Source: Armatimonadota bacterium | Lineage (GTDB): Bacteria; Armatimonadota; Fimbriimonadia; Fimbriimonadales; Fimbriimonadaceae | NCBI GenBank assembly: GCA_003516955.1 | Contig: DPBN01000187.1 | Span: forward strand, 1-6,929 | Length of the DNA stretch: 6,929 nt | Direction: 5' to 3' | Part shown: positions 1 through 5,295 of the stretch, in pieces | How positions within the stretch are numbered: position 1 is the first letter of the stretch | How the letters are laid out: the number at the start of each line of letters is the position of its first letter | Notes under the pieces: generated by a model | The model's database searches: none | What the model was told of the DNA's origin: nothing | Seen by the model: only the letters and a program-made list of their open reading frames with translations | Program-made: the position numbers and the translations under genes

Positions 1-1
1 C

Positions 2-148
2 TGGATGGCGACGGCCGCCGCCGCTCCCGTGGCTTTGCTGGCCGCGCGAGGCCGCATCCGTCGCCTGCGCTCCCGCGACACCGCGACAGGCCGCCTGCCC
101 GATCTCGCGCTCTGGATCGCCCCCTGCAGCCAGCGTCGGGGTCAGTAG
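2..148 (+). CDS. C-terminal end of an unidentified protein (partial)
   Basis: An open frame enters from the left edge and runs 48 codons to a TAG at 146-148. I prefer it over the other open frames here because its third codon positions are mostly G or C, like the confident genes of the window. The visible product starts with a hydrophobic, alanine-rich stretch (WMATAAAAPVALLAA) followed by a basic run (RGRIRRLRSR). This could be the end of a last membrane helix with a positive-inside tail. The family cannot be named from this fragment. It converges on nadE and their 3' ends overlap by 7 bases, with no terminator hairpin and T-run between them. The frame could still be chance; the upstream sequence would settle it. 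Confidence 0.4.
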   Translation, partial: WMATAAAAPVALLAARGRIRRLRSRDTATGRLPDLALWIAPCSQRRGQ

Positions 149-1005
149 TCCACCGGACGCAGGTAGAACTCGCCGATCGCGGACTTGCTGAGCATCGCGG
201 TCGTCGGAAGCCGCCGCTTCCAGTGCGTGGACTCGACTTTCGCGAACACGAGGTCCACTTGGCTCGGGTCGAACCCCATCTGCTTCAGCTTCGTCGGAGA
301 GAAGCCCTGCGTCAGGTGGTGGAGGATCCGGTCGGCATCCTGGTACCGAATGCCGAAGTCGCCCTCGTCGGTCTGGCCCTGGATCAGGTCCGCGCTCGCC
401 GGCTTGTCGACGATCACGCTCGGCACGCCGAGCTCCCTCGCGATCTGCCACACCTGGGTCTTGAACAGATCCCCGAGCGGGTTGATCGGCGGCGAATCGT
501 CCGCATGCCAGGTGTAGTAGCCGAAGAGCCGCTCGCTCTTGTTGCCGGTTCCGATCGGCAGGGCGCCCAGCTTCGCGGCTTGGTCGAACAGCACGATCAT
601 CCGGCTCCGAGCGCACACGTTGCCGACCCTCGCCGGGGTGGCGTCCGGCTCATTGGCCGATAGGTAGCCGTCCACCATCGGGGTGATGTCCACCGTCCTC
701 GCCTGCAGACCGAGGTCGTCGATGACGAGCTGCGCGTGCTCGAGGCTTTCGGAGGACGAGATCTTGTACGGCATCCGGAAGGCGTGCGTGTTCTCCGGAC
801 CGAAGGCCCGCGCGCAGAGGTATGCCACCACCGCAGAGTCGACGCCGCCGCTCAGACCGAGCACCGCCTTGGCCACGCCGCGGCGCCGGACACACTCCTG
901 GCGCAGGAACTCCACCAGCCAGCGAACCACCAGCGGCGCGTCCACGCGCAGGCAGGCGTCGTCCTTCGGATCGAACGGCGCGGCCTTCAGCACCCGCAAT
1001 GCCAT
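142..1005 (-). CDS. nadE: NAD+ synthase, ammonia-type (NadE)
   Basis: This 287-residue enzyme makes NAD+ from nicotinic acid adenine dinucleotide, ATP and an amide nitrogen source; it is the last step of NAD+ biosynthesis, in the cytoplasm. The ATP-pyrophosphatase P-loop SGGVDS is at residues 52-57. NVCARSRM (129-136), GTGNKSE (152-158), NPLGDLFKTQVW (175-186) and GQTDEGDFGIRY (210-221) follow in the order usual for the family. There is no N-terminal nitrilase-like glutaminase domain, so free ammonia or a separate amidotransferase is the likely nitrogen donor. I chose the ATG at 1003-1005 because a GGAG (1018-1021 read on the minus strand) lies 12 bases upstream. The in-frame ATG at 1045-1047 lacks a ribosome binding site and would only add 14 residues. 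An oddity is HADD (167-170) where many homologues have a YGDG-like sequence. It lies head-to-head with the small membrane gene. Confidence 0.95.
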   Translation of the reverse strand: MALRVLKAAPFDPKDDACLRVDAPLVVRWLVEFLRQECVRRRGVAKAVLGLSGGVDSAVVAYLCARAFGPENTHAFRMPYKISSSESLEHAQLVIDDLGLQARTVDITPMVDGYLSANEPDATPARVGNVCARSRMIVLFDQAAKLGALPIGTGNKSERLFGYYTWHADDSPPINPLGDLFKTQVWQIARELGVPSVIVDKPASADLIQGQTDEGDFGIRYQDADRILHHLTQGFSPTKLKQMGFDPSQVDLVFAKVESTHWKRRLPTTAMLSKSAIGEFYLRPVDY

Positions 1006-1120
1006 GTCGGCAGGATACTCCACGAAGGCCCGGCACCCGAAGAGCATCGGTTTTGGGGTAAAAGCATCGGGAAGACGACAAGAACCCGCAAGGGCCGATG
1101 GTCCCGAGCGGATTGGTTTC

Positions 1121-1130
1121 GAACCGGTTC
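1121..1130. repeat. Perfect 10-base palindrome, possible operator
   Basis: GAACCGGTTC is self-complementary over its full length. It lies 64 bases upstream of the small membrane gene's ATG, a reasonable place for an operator. The GAAC/GTTC half-sites recur nearby at 1159-1162 and 1173-1180. No regulator can be named. Confidence 0.3.
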
Positions 1131-1155
1131 TTGCCGTTCAATGGAGCAGGAGACG

Positions 1156-1183
1156 TTGGAACGCTCGCAGGCGAACGTTCCGA
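1156..1183 (+). other. Imperfect hairpin abutting the ribosome binding site of the small membrane gene
   Basis: GGAACG (1158-1163) pairs with CGTTCC (1176-1181). The stem extends outward by a T·G and a T-A pair and inward, past a single C/A mismatch, by TCG/CGA, leaving the loop CAGG (1168-1171). The 3' arm ends where the AGGAGA ribosome binding site (1183-1188) begins. It could be a DNA operator dyad or an RNA structure influencing translation. The pairing is seen directly; the function is inference. Confidence 0.4.
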
Positions 1184-1193
1184 GGAGAGTTCG

Positions 1194-1379
1194 ATGAACG
1201 GAACTGTGAAGCTGGTGCTGTCGATCGTGTTGGCGATCGTGCTGTTCCGCGTCCTTCTGAGCCTCGCCTACGCCGTTCTGAACCTGGTGATCCCTCTGGC
1301 CGTCATGGCGTTCATCGCCTGGGTTCTCTACAGCCTCATCAACCGCGCCTTCTCCTCCCAGTCCCCGCGTCTCCGCTGA
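1194..1379 (+). CDS. Small two-helix membrane protein of unknown function
   Basis: This 61-residue protein starts at the ATG preceded by AGGAGA (1183-1188) with a 5-base spacer. An ATG at 1098 in the same frame would add 32 residues with no hydrophobic or family-like character, so I reject it. The chain is nearly all membrane: after a short N-terminus with one lysine, a hydrophobic stretch covers about residues 5-28 and a second about 29-49. It ends in a short basic, serine-rich tail (RAFSSQSPRLR). I do not recognise a family. It has no signal peptidase site, cysteines or catalytic-looking polar motif, so a role as a structural or regulatory membrane peptide is more likely than an enzyme. The acylase follows on the same strand 69 bases downstream, in the same reading frame, so co-transcription is possible. 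Confidence 0.75.
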   Translation: MNGTVKLVLSIVLAIVLFRVLLSLAYAVLNLVIPLAVMAFIAWVLYSLINRAFSSQSPRLR

Positions 1380-1388
1380 AAGCCCTCT

Positions 1389-1405
1389 CGGGCCGAAAGG
1401 TCCCG
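1389..1405 (+). other. Stem-loop with GAAA tetraloop downstream of the small membrane gene
   Basis: CGGGCC (1389-1394) pairs with GG and CCCG (1399-1400, 1402-1405) around a GAAA loop, with T1401 bulged. GAAA is a GNRA-type loop, which stabilises RNA hairpins. It begins 10 bases after the stop codon. There is no T-run after it, so it is not a standard intrinsic terminator. It might stabilise the 3' end of the upstream message or form part of a leader for the acylase. Confidence 0.4.
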
Positions 1406-1413
1406 CCCGGCTA

Positions 1414-1441
1414 GGAATTGCCGCGCCCTGCGGCGAATTCC
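1414..1441 (+). other. Strong stem-loop immediately upstream of the acylase start
   Basis: GGAATTGCCGC (1414-1424) pairs with GCGGC (1430-1434) and AATTCC (1436-1441), giving 11 base pairs with only G1435 bulged and the loop GCCCT. It ends 7 bases before the acylase ATG, so the region where a ribosome would dock is in the 3' arm. The only purine-rich ribosome-binding-like sequence, AGGAA (1413-1417), is in the 5' arm. No T-run follows, which argues against a simple terminator. Translational control of the acylase is the natural reading but is inferred. Confidence 0.5.
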
Positions 1442-1448
1442 GGTCCCG

Positions 1449-3671
1449 ATGGTTGCCCTGCTTGCGCTGGCCGTTCTCGGCGCCTCCGTCGCGTCCCCGA
1501 TCGTGCGCGACGGCTACGGTGTCCCCCACATCCTGGCCCCGACGTGGGAGGAAGCCTTCTTCCACGCCGGCTATGCCGTGGCCGAGGACCGTCTCTGGCA
1601 GATGGAGCTCTCCAGGCGCCTCGCCCAAGGGAAAATGGCCGAGCTCCTGGGACCCGAGTACGCCAAGGCCGACCGTGAAACCCTGCTGACAGCCTACACG
1701 CCCGAGGAGCTCGACGCCCAGTTCCAAGCGCTCTCCTCCCGGGCCAAGGCGGCCTTCGAGAACTACGCCAAGGGCGTGAACGCGTATCTGGACAAGGCCG
1801 CCGCCGAGGGCGGTCTGCCTCCCCAGTTCGGGGGCCGAAAGCCGGAGCCTTGGACCGTCCGCGACAGCGTGGCCATCGCCGTGCGGCTGTTCCGCCTGTT
1901 CGGCCGGGGCGGCGCGGGCGAGCTGCGCAACCTCGCCGCGCTGGCGTATCTCCAGACGCAGCCCTGCAAGGACAAGGCCCTCGACGTGATCGACGACCTC
2001 GCTTGGCAGAACGACCCGGAGGCGCCGACCACGGTCGATCCCGCCGACGACCTGCCTGCGGACCGCCGCCCCACCTTCCCTCGCTTCACCAGGGCGGACA
2101 CGCTGGCTCACCTGGCCAAGCTGCCGAAGCTCAACCTGCTGGAGCTTCTGCCGGCCCTCCAGATCGCCGAGCGGGCGGAGTCCACGGCGGTTGCGGAGCG
2201 CCACGGCCTGCCCAGCCGCACAGGAAGCTACGCCATCGTCGTTGGTCCCAAGCGCAGCGCGACAGGCTGGCCTCTGCTCGTCAGCGGTCCGCAGATGGGC
2301 TTCTCCAAGCCCAGCGTCGTGCACGAGATGTCCATCTCCGCACCGGGGATCGCCGTCGCGGGCATGGACGTCCCCGGTGTGCCTGGGGTCCTGGTGGGTC
2401 ACACCCAGAGGCTCGCCTGGGCGCTCACCACCAGCGTCGCCGACACCGAGGACGTCGTCTGCCTGGAGGGACAGGGACAGGACGCCTATCGTTACGGCGC
2501 CTCGTCCCGCAAACTGACCGTGCTGCCGCTGCCTCTGCGCGTGCGCGGAGCGCCGACTGAGACGGTCCGCCAGATCCGAACGCACCTGGGTCCGGTGATC
2601 CTGACGGCGCGGAACGGGCAGTGGCGGTTCGCCCTGCGGTCCAGCTTCTGGATGCGCGAGCTGGAGTCCTACGACACCCTGGTCGGCCTGTACAACGCGG
2701 CATCGCCGAACGACGTCGCCAAGCTCGGCCCGAAGGCTTCGATGGGCTTCAACCTGTTCTATGCGACCGCCCAGGGAGACATCGGGTTCGCCTACCTGGG
2801 GCGCGTGCCGCTGCGGACCGACGGGCTCGACCCCCGCTTCCCCACCCCGGGAGAGCCGGAGTACGACTGGAAAGGGATTCTCCCGTTCGACCGCATGCCC
2901 CAGGTCGTCAACCCCGGCAAGGGTCTGCTCACCAACTGGAACAACAAGCCTGCGACCTGGTGGCCCAACCTCGACACGCCCGTCTGGGGACGCATCGACC
3001 GAGTGGACCTCATCCGCGCCGCGCTGGACCGAGAGAAGCTGACGGTCGCCGACCTGGAACAGGCGCTTTGGACGATCGCACGGCGCTCCGAGGTCTTCCA
3101 GAGGCGCCAGCCGATGTGGCGCGCCGCCCTTGCGGACTTCGCCGGCTCTCCGACGGAGATGGACGCCGCCCGGTACCTGCTGGCCTTCGACGGCTGGATG
3201 ATCGAGGGGAGCCCCGGCGCGGCGATCTTCCAGGCCGCCAACGACGAGCTGGTCTCGGCGCTGCTCGAGCCCCATCTGGGCACGATGCTGGGGGCCGAAA
3301 ACCTCCGAAGGGTGGCCCAGCCGACGTTCCTGCAGAACGCACTGAACGGGCGGACGGCCTACGATTTCCTCGCGGGCCGCAAGCGGGACGAGGTGTTGCG
3401 CGAAGCGTTCCGCCGCGCCGTGGCGAAGCTCGCCGAGACCCGCGGGAACGACCCCAGCCTTTGGCGCTTCGAGCCCGGGACCATTCGATCCACCGATCCG
3501 CCTGTCCCGTACGGCAATCGGGGAACCTTCATCCAGATCGTGGAGCTGCGACCCATGCCGCGCGCCCGCACCGTGCTGCCCCCGGGCGTCGCGGAAAGCG
3601 GCCCGCACGCCAACGACCAAACCCCGCTTGCCGAGGGGTGGCGCTACAAGCCGATCTCGATCCGCCCGTGA
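1449..3671 (+). CDS. Penicillin acylase family protein (exported Ntn hydrolase)
   Basis: A 740-residue precursor of the N-terminal-nucleophile amidase family that includes penicillin G acylase and acyl-homoserine lactone acylases; these cleave amide bonds between an acyl group and an amine. A short hydrophobic leader (residues 2-15, ending ASVA) suggests export. The alpha part has RDGYGVPHI (20-28) and EDRLWQMELSRR (46-57). The likely self-cleavage site is Gly259-Ser260, making Ser260 the new N-terminal nucleophile. Numbered from it, GPQMG matches the Gln23 region of E. coli penicillin G acylase, and Asp332 and Asp335 match its calcium ligands Asp73 and Asp76. NWNNKP (496-501) carries the oxyanion Asn. 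The chain ends ESGPHANDQ, a shortened form of the family's usual tail. The ATG has no ribosome binding site and the leader lacks basic residues. A CTG at 1428 would add RR, but it lies in a hairpin. The substrate is unknown; cell-wall, signal-molecule or peptide substrates are possible. Confidence 0.92.
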   Translation: MVALLALAVLGASVASPIVRDGYGVPHILAPTWEEAFFHAGYAVAEDRLWQMELSRRLAQGKMAELLGPEYAKADRETLLTAYTPEELDAQFQALSSRAKAAFENYAKGVNAYLDKAAAEGGLPPQFGGRKPEPWTVRDSVAIAVRLFRLFGRGGAGELRNLAALAYLQTQPCKDKALDVIDDLAWQNDPEAPTTVDPADDLPADRRPTFPRFTRADTLAHLAKLPKLNLLELLPALQIAERAESTAVAERHGLPSRTGSYAIVVGPKRSATGWPLLVSGPQMGFSKPSVVHEMSISAPGIAVAGMDVPGVPGVLVGHTQRLAWALTTSVADTEDVVCLEGQGQDAYRYGASSRKLTVLPLPLRVRGAPTETVRQIRTHLGPVILTARNGQWRFALRSSFWMRELESYDTLVGLYNAASPNDVAKLGPKASMGFNLFYATAQGDIGFAYLGRVPLRTDGLDPRFPTPGEPEYDWKGILPFDRMPQVVNPGKGLLTNWNNKPATWWPNLDTPVWGRIDRVDLIRAALDREKLTVADLEQALWTIARRSEVFQRRQPMWRAALADFAGSPTEMDAARYLLAFDGWMIEGSPGAAIFQAANDELVSALLEPHLGTMLGAENLRRVAQPTFLQNALNGRTAYDFLAGRKRDEVLREAFRRAVAKLAETRGNDPSLWRFEPGTIRSTDPPVPYGNRGTFIQIVELRPMPRARTVLPPGVAESGPHANDQTPLAEGWRYKPISIRP

Positions 3672-3706
3672 GGCCGCGCCCCGCGCTCCCCGGCGTTCCG
3701 GTCGCT

Positions 3707-3734
3707 GCGCAAGGCGAGGCGGAGACCCTTGCGC
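3707..3734. repeat. Inverted repeat between the acylase and tRNA-Glu
   Basis: GCGCAAGG (3707-3714) is the exact reverse complement of CCTTGCGC (3727-3734), separated by 12 bases. It begins 36 bases after the acylase stop codon. It may end or protect the acylase transcript, although no T-run follows. Its right arm contains the TTGCGC that I take as the -35 of the tRNA promoter, so it could also be an operator. Confidence 0.45.
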
Positions 3735-3758
3735 GCCGCCGGCGGAAGACGGTATAAA
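3729..3758 (+). promoter_or_regulatory. Promoter of tRNA-Glu
   Basis: TTGCGC (3729-3734) and TATAAA (3753-3758) are separated by 18 bases. The -10 matches the sigma-70 consensus at 5 of 6 positions; the -35 matches mainly in TTG. Transcription would begin about 6 bases before the mature tRNA, a short leader typical of tRNA genes. The spacer contains a 10-base palindrome CCGCCGGCGG (3736-3745). Confidence 0.6.
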
Positions 3759-3770
3759 CAGCGTCTGGAC

Positions 3771-3847
3771 GCCCCGGTCGTCTAGCGGTTCAGGACATCG
3801 CCCTCTCACGGCGAAGATCGCGGGTTCGAATCCCGTCCGGGGTACCA
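3771..3847 (+). tRNA. tRNA-Glu (anticodon CUC)
   Basis: The 77-base cloverleaf folds fully. The acceptor stem pairs GCCCCGG (3771-3777) with CCGGGGT (3837-3843). The D stem is GTC/GAC. The anticodon stem TCGCC/GGCGA encloses the loop CTCTCAC with anticodon CTC at 3805-3807, reading GAG. The T stem GCGGG/CCCGT encloses TTCGAAT. The discriminator is A3844 and CCA is encoded at 3845-3847. The first acceptor pair is a G·U wobble, as is the first T-stem pair. It has its own promoter. Confidence 0.97.
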
Positions 3848-3925
3848 GCAATCCCTTCTCCTTTTGGCCATCGTTTGCCATCCAGCTGGGTCTTCACGCT
3901 GCCCCGAGGCTTCCGTCCGCAGAGC

Positions 3926-4969
3926 TCAAGGCTCTTGGGAGCTTTCCGGCCAGTCCGCTGGGAAGCCACCGTCGCCGGGGGATGGCTCGTAGGCTCCTCG
4001 TGCGGTGGACTCCTGCGTGAGCACTGATCGAACACGGAGGAGAGTTCGGCCGCCTTCCGACTGCGGCAACCGAGGTTCGATCTCGGCGATCTGCTCGGAC
4101 GTAATGGGCCTGGGAGTCCGCACCACCGCTACCACCCAAGCACCCTCCCCCGCAGGCGCGTAGCGGGTCTCCACCAGTCTGGCGCCCGGAAACCTCGCCA
4201 CCCAAGAAGCCAACGTGCGTTGCACCGCATCTCGGTAGCGGTAATCGGAAACCGAATCGGCAAGACGGCTAGCGAGTACGGCCGCCAGAGCCACGAGCAA
4301 CCCTAGATCGAGGGCGAGCATCCGCCAATAGCGCCGATCCGAGGCAAGCAGTCGGAAGCTGTGGTACCCGAGAGCCGCCAACGTCACGGAACACGCGAAC
4401 TGGATCGCGACGAGGTTCGTGACGAACAGCAGCAGCGCTCCGCCGGCTTCCGGCAGGAGCCCGCGCGAGAGACAGATGCCGCAAGCCGTGAGCGGGGGCG
4501 CCAGCGACGTGGAGATGGCTACTCCCACCATTCCCGCGGCCACCCTCGGCGAGCAGGTCGCATAGGCCCCGGCCGCGCCGCCAGCCAACGCGATCATCAG
4601 GTCCAGCAGGTTCGGCTGCGTTCTGGCGAGAATCTCAGTCGTGATCGGAAGGTCGCGATGGAGGAACCCGAGGATCGTGCCGAGGAAGAGCACCAGACAA
4701 GCCCCGGCCACCTCCGCCACCGTAGCGCGCCGCAAAAGCCGCCCGTCGCCGTCCACCAGGCCGAGGGCGAGCCCGAGGATCGGCCCGAGGAGCATCGCCA
4801 TCAGCATCGCACCCACCACCGCGATGGCGCTGTTCGCGAGCAGCCCGTACGCGGCGACGACCGTCGCGAGCGAATTCATGAGGATGTAGTTGAGGTCGAG
4901 GCGTGCGGCGCGATAGACCTGCAGCCTCAGCTCGGCCCGATCCAAAAGGAGGCGGCTGCCGGAAGACAT
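3926..4969 (-). CDS. DUF389 family multi-pass membrane protein
   Basis: This 347-residue protein belongs to the DUF389 (TIGR00341-like) group of hydrophobic proteins, whose biochemical function is not established. The family's core is visible: YILMNSLATVVAAYGLL then NSAIAVVGAMLMAMLLGPILG at residues 28-66, GDGRLLRRA (74-82), NLLDLMIALAGGAAGAYA (120-137), GVAISTSLAPPLTACGICLSRG (149-170) and LLLFVTNLVAIQ (179-190). About seven hydrophobic segments lie between residues 28 and 235. A soluble C-terminal domain of about 110 residues follows, ending in a loose, Pro/Gly/Ser-rich tail. The start is the ATG at 4967-4969; only a weak TAGG lies 5 bases upstream, so the start is less certain than the family. 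It is convergent with tRNA-Glu and divergent from the DCC gene, so it is likely transcribed alone. Confidence 0.9.
   Translation of the reverse strand: MSSGSRLLLDRAELRLQVYRAARLDLNYILMNSLATVVAAYGLLANSAIAVVGAMLMAMLLGPILGLALGLVDGDGRLLRRATVAEVAGACLVLFLGTILGFLHRDLPITTEILARTQPNLLDLMIALAGGAAGAYATCSPRVAAGMVGVAISTSLAPPLTACGICLSRGLLPEAGGALLLFVTNLVAIQFACSVTLAALGYHSFRLLASDRRYWRMLALDLGLLVALAAVLASRLADSVSDYRYRDAVQRTLASWVARFPGARLVETRYAPAGEGAWVVAVVRTPRPITSEQIAEIEPRLPQSEGGRTLLRVRSVLTQESTARGAYEPSPGDGGFPADWPESSQEP
3928..3945. terminator. Weak hairpin between tRNA-Glu and the DUF389 gene
   Basis: AAGGCTC (3928-3934) pairs with GAGCTTT (3939-3945) around TTGG, with one G·T pair. On the plus strand its 3' arm ends in TTT, so it could weakly stop transcription from tRNA-Glu. 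On the minus strand it overlaps the DUF389 stop codon. It is too weak for a confident call. The pyrimidine run at 3851-3865 just after the tRNA is an alternative stop region. Confidence 0.2.
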
Positions 4970-5295
4970 GGCGCCTAGCTTACGACAGCTCCGCCCGGAC
5001 GCGATGCTTCAACGACCCGATTCGGACGGAAAGACCCGCTCTCCCCGCCAGAGCACAACTTCGCCACGCGGGTCCAGTTTGTCGCTTCCGCCGGCTCGGG
5101 GGGTTAGCATCGGGGATCCCGTCGGCTTGTTGGCGACCGGCAACCCTTTGCCCGGGCTGTGTGCGCACCGTGCGATCCGCCATTTCAGCCTCCAGACGCC
5201 AAGCATCGGCCCAAGCGGCCGGCCGCGCGCGCAGGCACAGGCCGTGCTTGGCAGCGCGGCGCCGAGGTGCGGCGCCGTCCGTAGGACAGAGTGGG
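4970..5295. other. 326-base divergent intergenic region, no gene, several potential hairpins
   Basis: Open frames here on both strands give arginine/proline-rich, family-less translations and I consider them non-coding. The region must supply the starts of the DUF389 gene (leftward) and the DCC gene (rightward), but I see no good -35/-10 pair. It holds two AGCATCGG copies (5106-5113, 5202-5209), a 7-base inverted repeat GACCCGC/GCGGGTC (5033-5039, 5068-5074), and the hairpin CCGGCAA/TTGCCCGG with one bulged C (5137-5155). Two GC-rich hairpins that exclude each other lie at 5241-5277, just before the DCC ribosome binding site. Confidence 0.5.
5257..5277 (+). other. GC-rich hairpin ahead of the DCC gene, with a competing upstream hairpin
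   Basis: CGGCGCC (5257-5263) pairs perfectly with GGCGCCG (5271-5277) around a 7-base loop. A second hairpin, GCCGTGC (5241-5247) with GCGCGGC (5254-5260, one G·U), uses the same bases 5257-5260, so only one can form at a time. The ribosome-binding-like AGGA is at 5283-5286. The arrangement resembles an attenuator or leader switch, but such pairs also arise by chance in DNA this rich in G and C. Confidence 0.3.

Larger units (their letters stand above)
1006..1193. promoter_or_regulatory. Divergent control region between nadE and the small membrane gene
   Basis: This 188-base gap must hold the start signals of both flanking genes. No convincing -35/-10 pair is visible on either strand. It does contain two direct copies of AGCATCGG starting exactly 20 bases apart (1043-1050, 1063-1070), a perfect palindrome GAACCGGTTC (1121-1130) and a longer dyad at 1156-1183. 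These are what one would expect of a regulated divergent promoter, but the assignment is inference. Confidence 0.4.

Noticed and set aside
1006..1047. Longer nadE start at the ATG in 1045-1047
   Set aside because: It has no ribosome binding site, whereas the ATG at 1003-1005 has a GGAG 12 bases upstream; the extra 14 residues show no family similarity.
1064..1091. TTGCGG...GATGCT on the minus strand as the nadE promoter
   Set aside because: Each hexamer matches only about half of the consensus; the 17-base spacing alone is not enough.
1121..1130. GAACCGGTTC as an SOS (LexA/DinR) box
   Set aside because: The Gram-positive-type box has four bases between GAAC and GTTC; here there are two, and the downstream gene is not a DNA-repair gene.
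3771..3847. tRNA-Glu as an integration site for a mobile element
   Set aside because: No repeated copy of the tRNA 3' end and no integrase or cargo genes lie in the window; the next gene is an ordinary chromosomal DUF389 gene.
987..3881. Very long open frame on the minus strand across the acylase and tRNA-Glu
   Set aside because: It lies opposite a well-supported acylase whose strong third-position G/C bias keeps the opposite frame open. Its start reads through the antisense of tRNA-Glu, a well-known source of false proteins (GFEPAIFAV-like), and the product is compositionally odd with no family motif.
3790..4035. Open frame on the minus strand over tRNA-Glu with a DGIRTRDL-like sequence
   Set aside because: That peptide is the standard antisense translation of a tRNA T-arm and not a real protein.
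4361..4978. Open frame on the plus strand opposite the DUF389 gene
   Set aside because: The product is an Arg/Glu/His/Gln-rich chain without hydrophobic core or family motif, typical of the antisense of a GC-rich membrane-protein gene.
5079..5110. TTGTCG...TAGCAT as a promoter for the DCC gene
   Set aside because: The 20-base spacer is too long and the -35 is weak; the TAGCAT overlaps one of the AGCATCGG repeats and is better treated as part of that motif.
4903..5295. Upstream in-frame extension of the DCC protein
   Set aside because: The added residues are Arg/Pro/Ala-rich and unlike the family, whose first strand starts just after the ATG at 5296, which also has an AGGA upstream.
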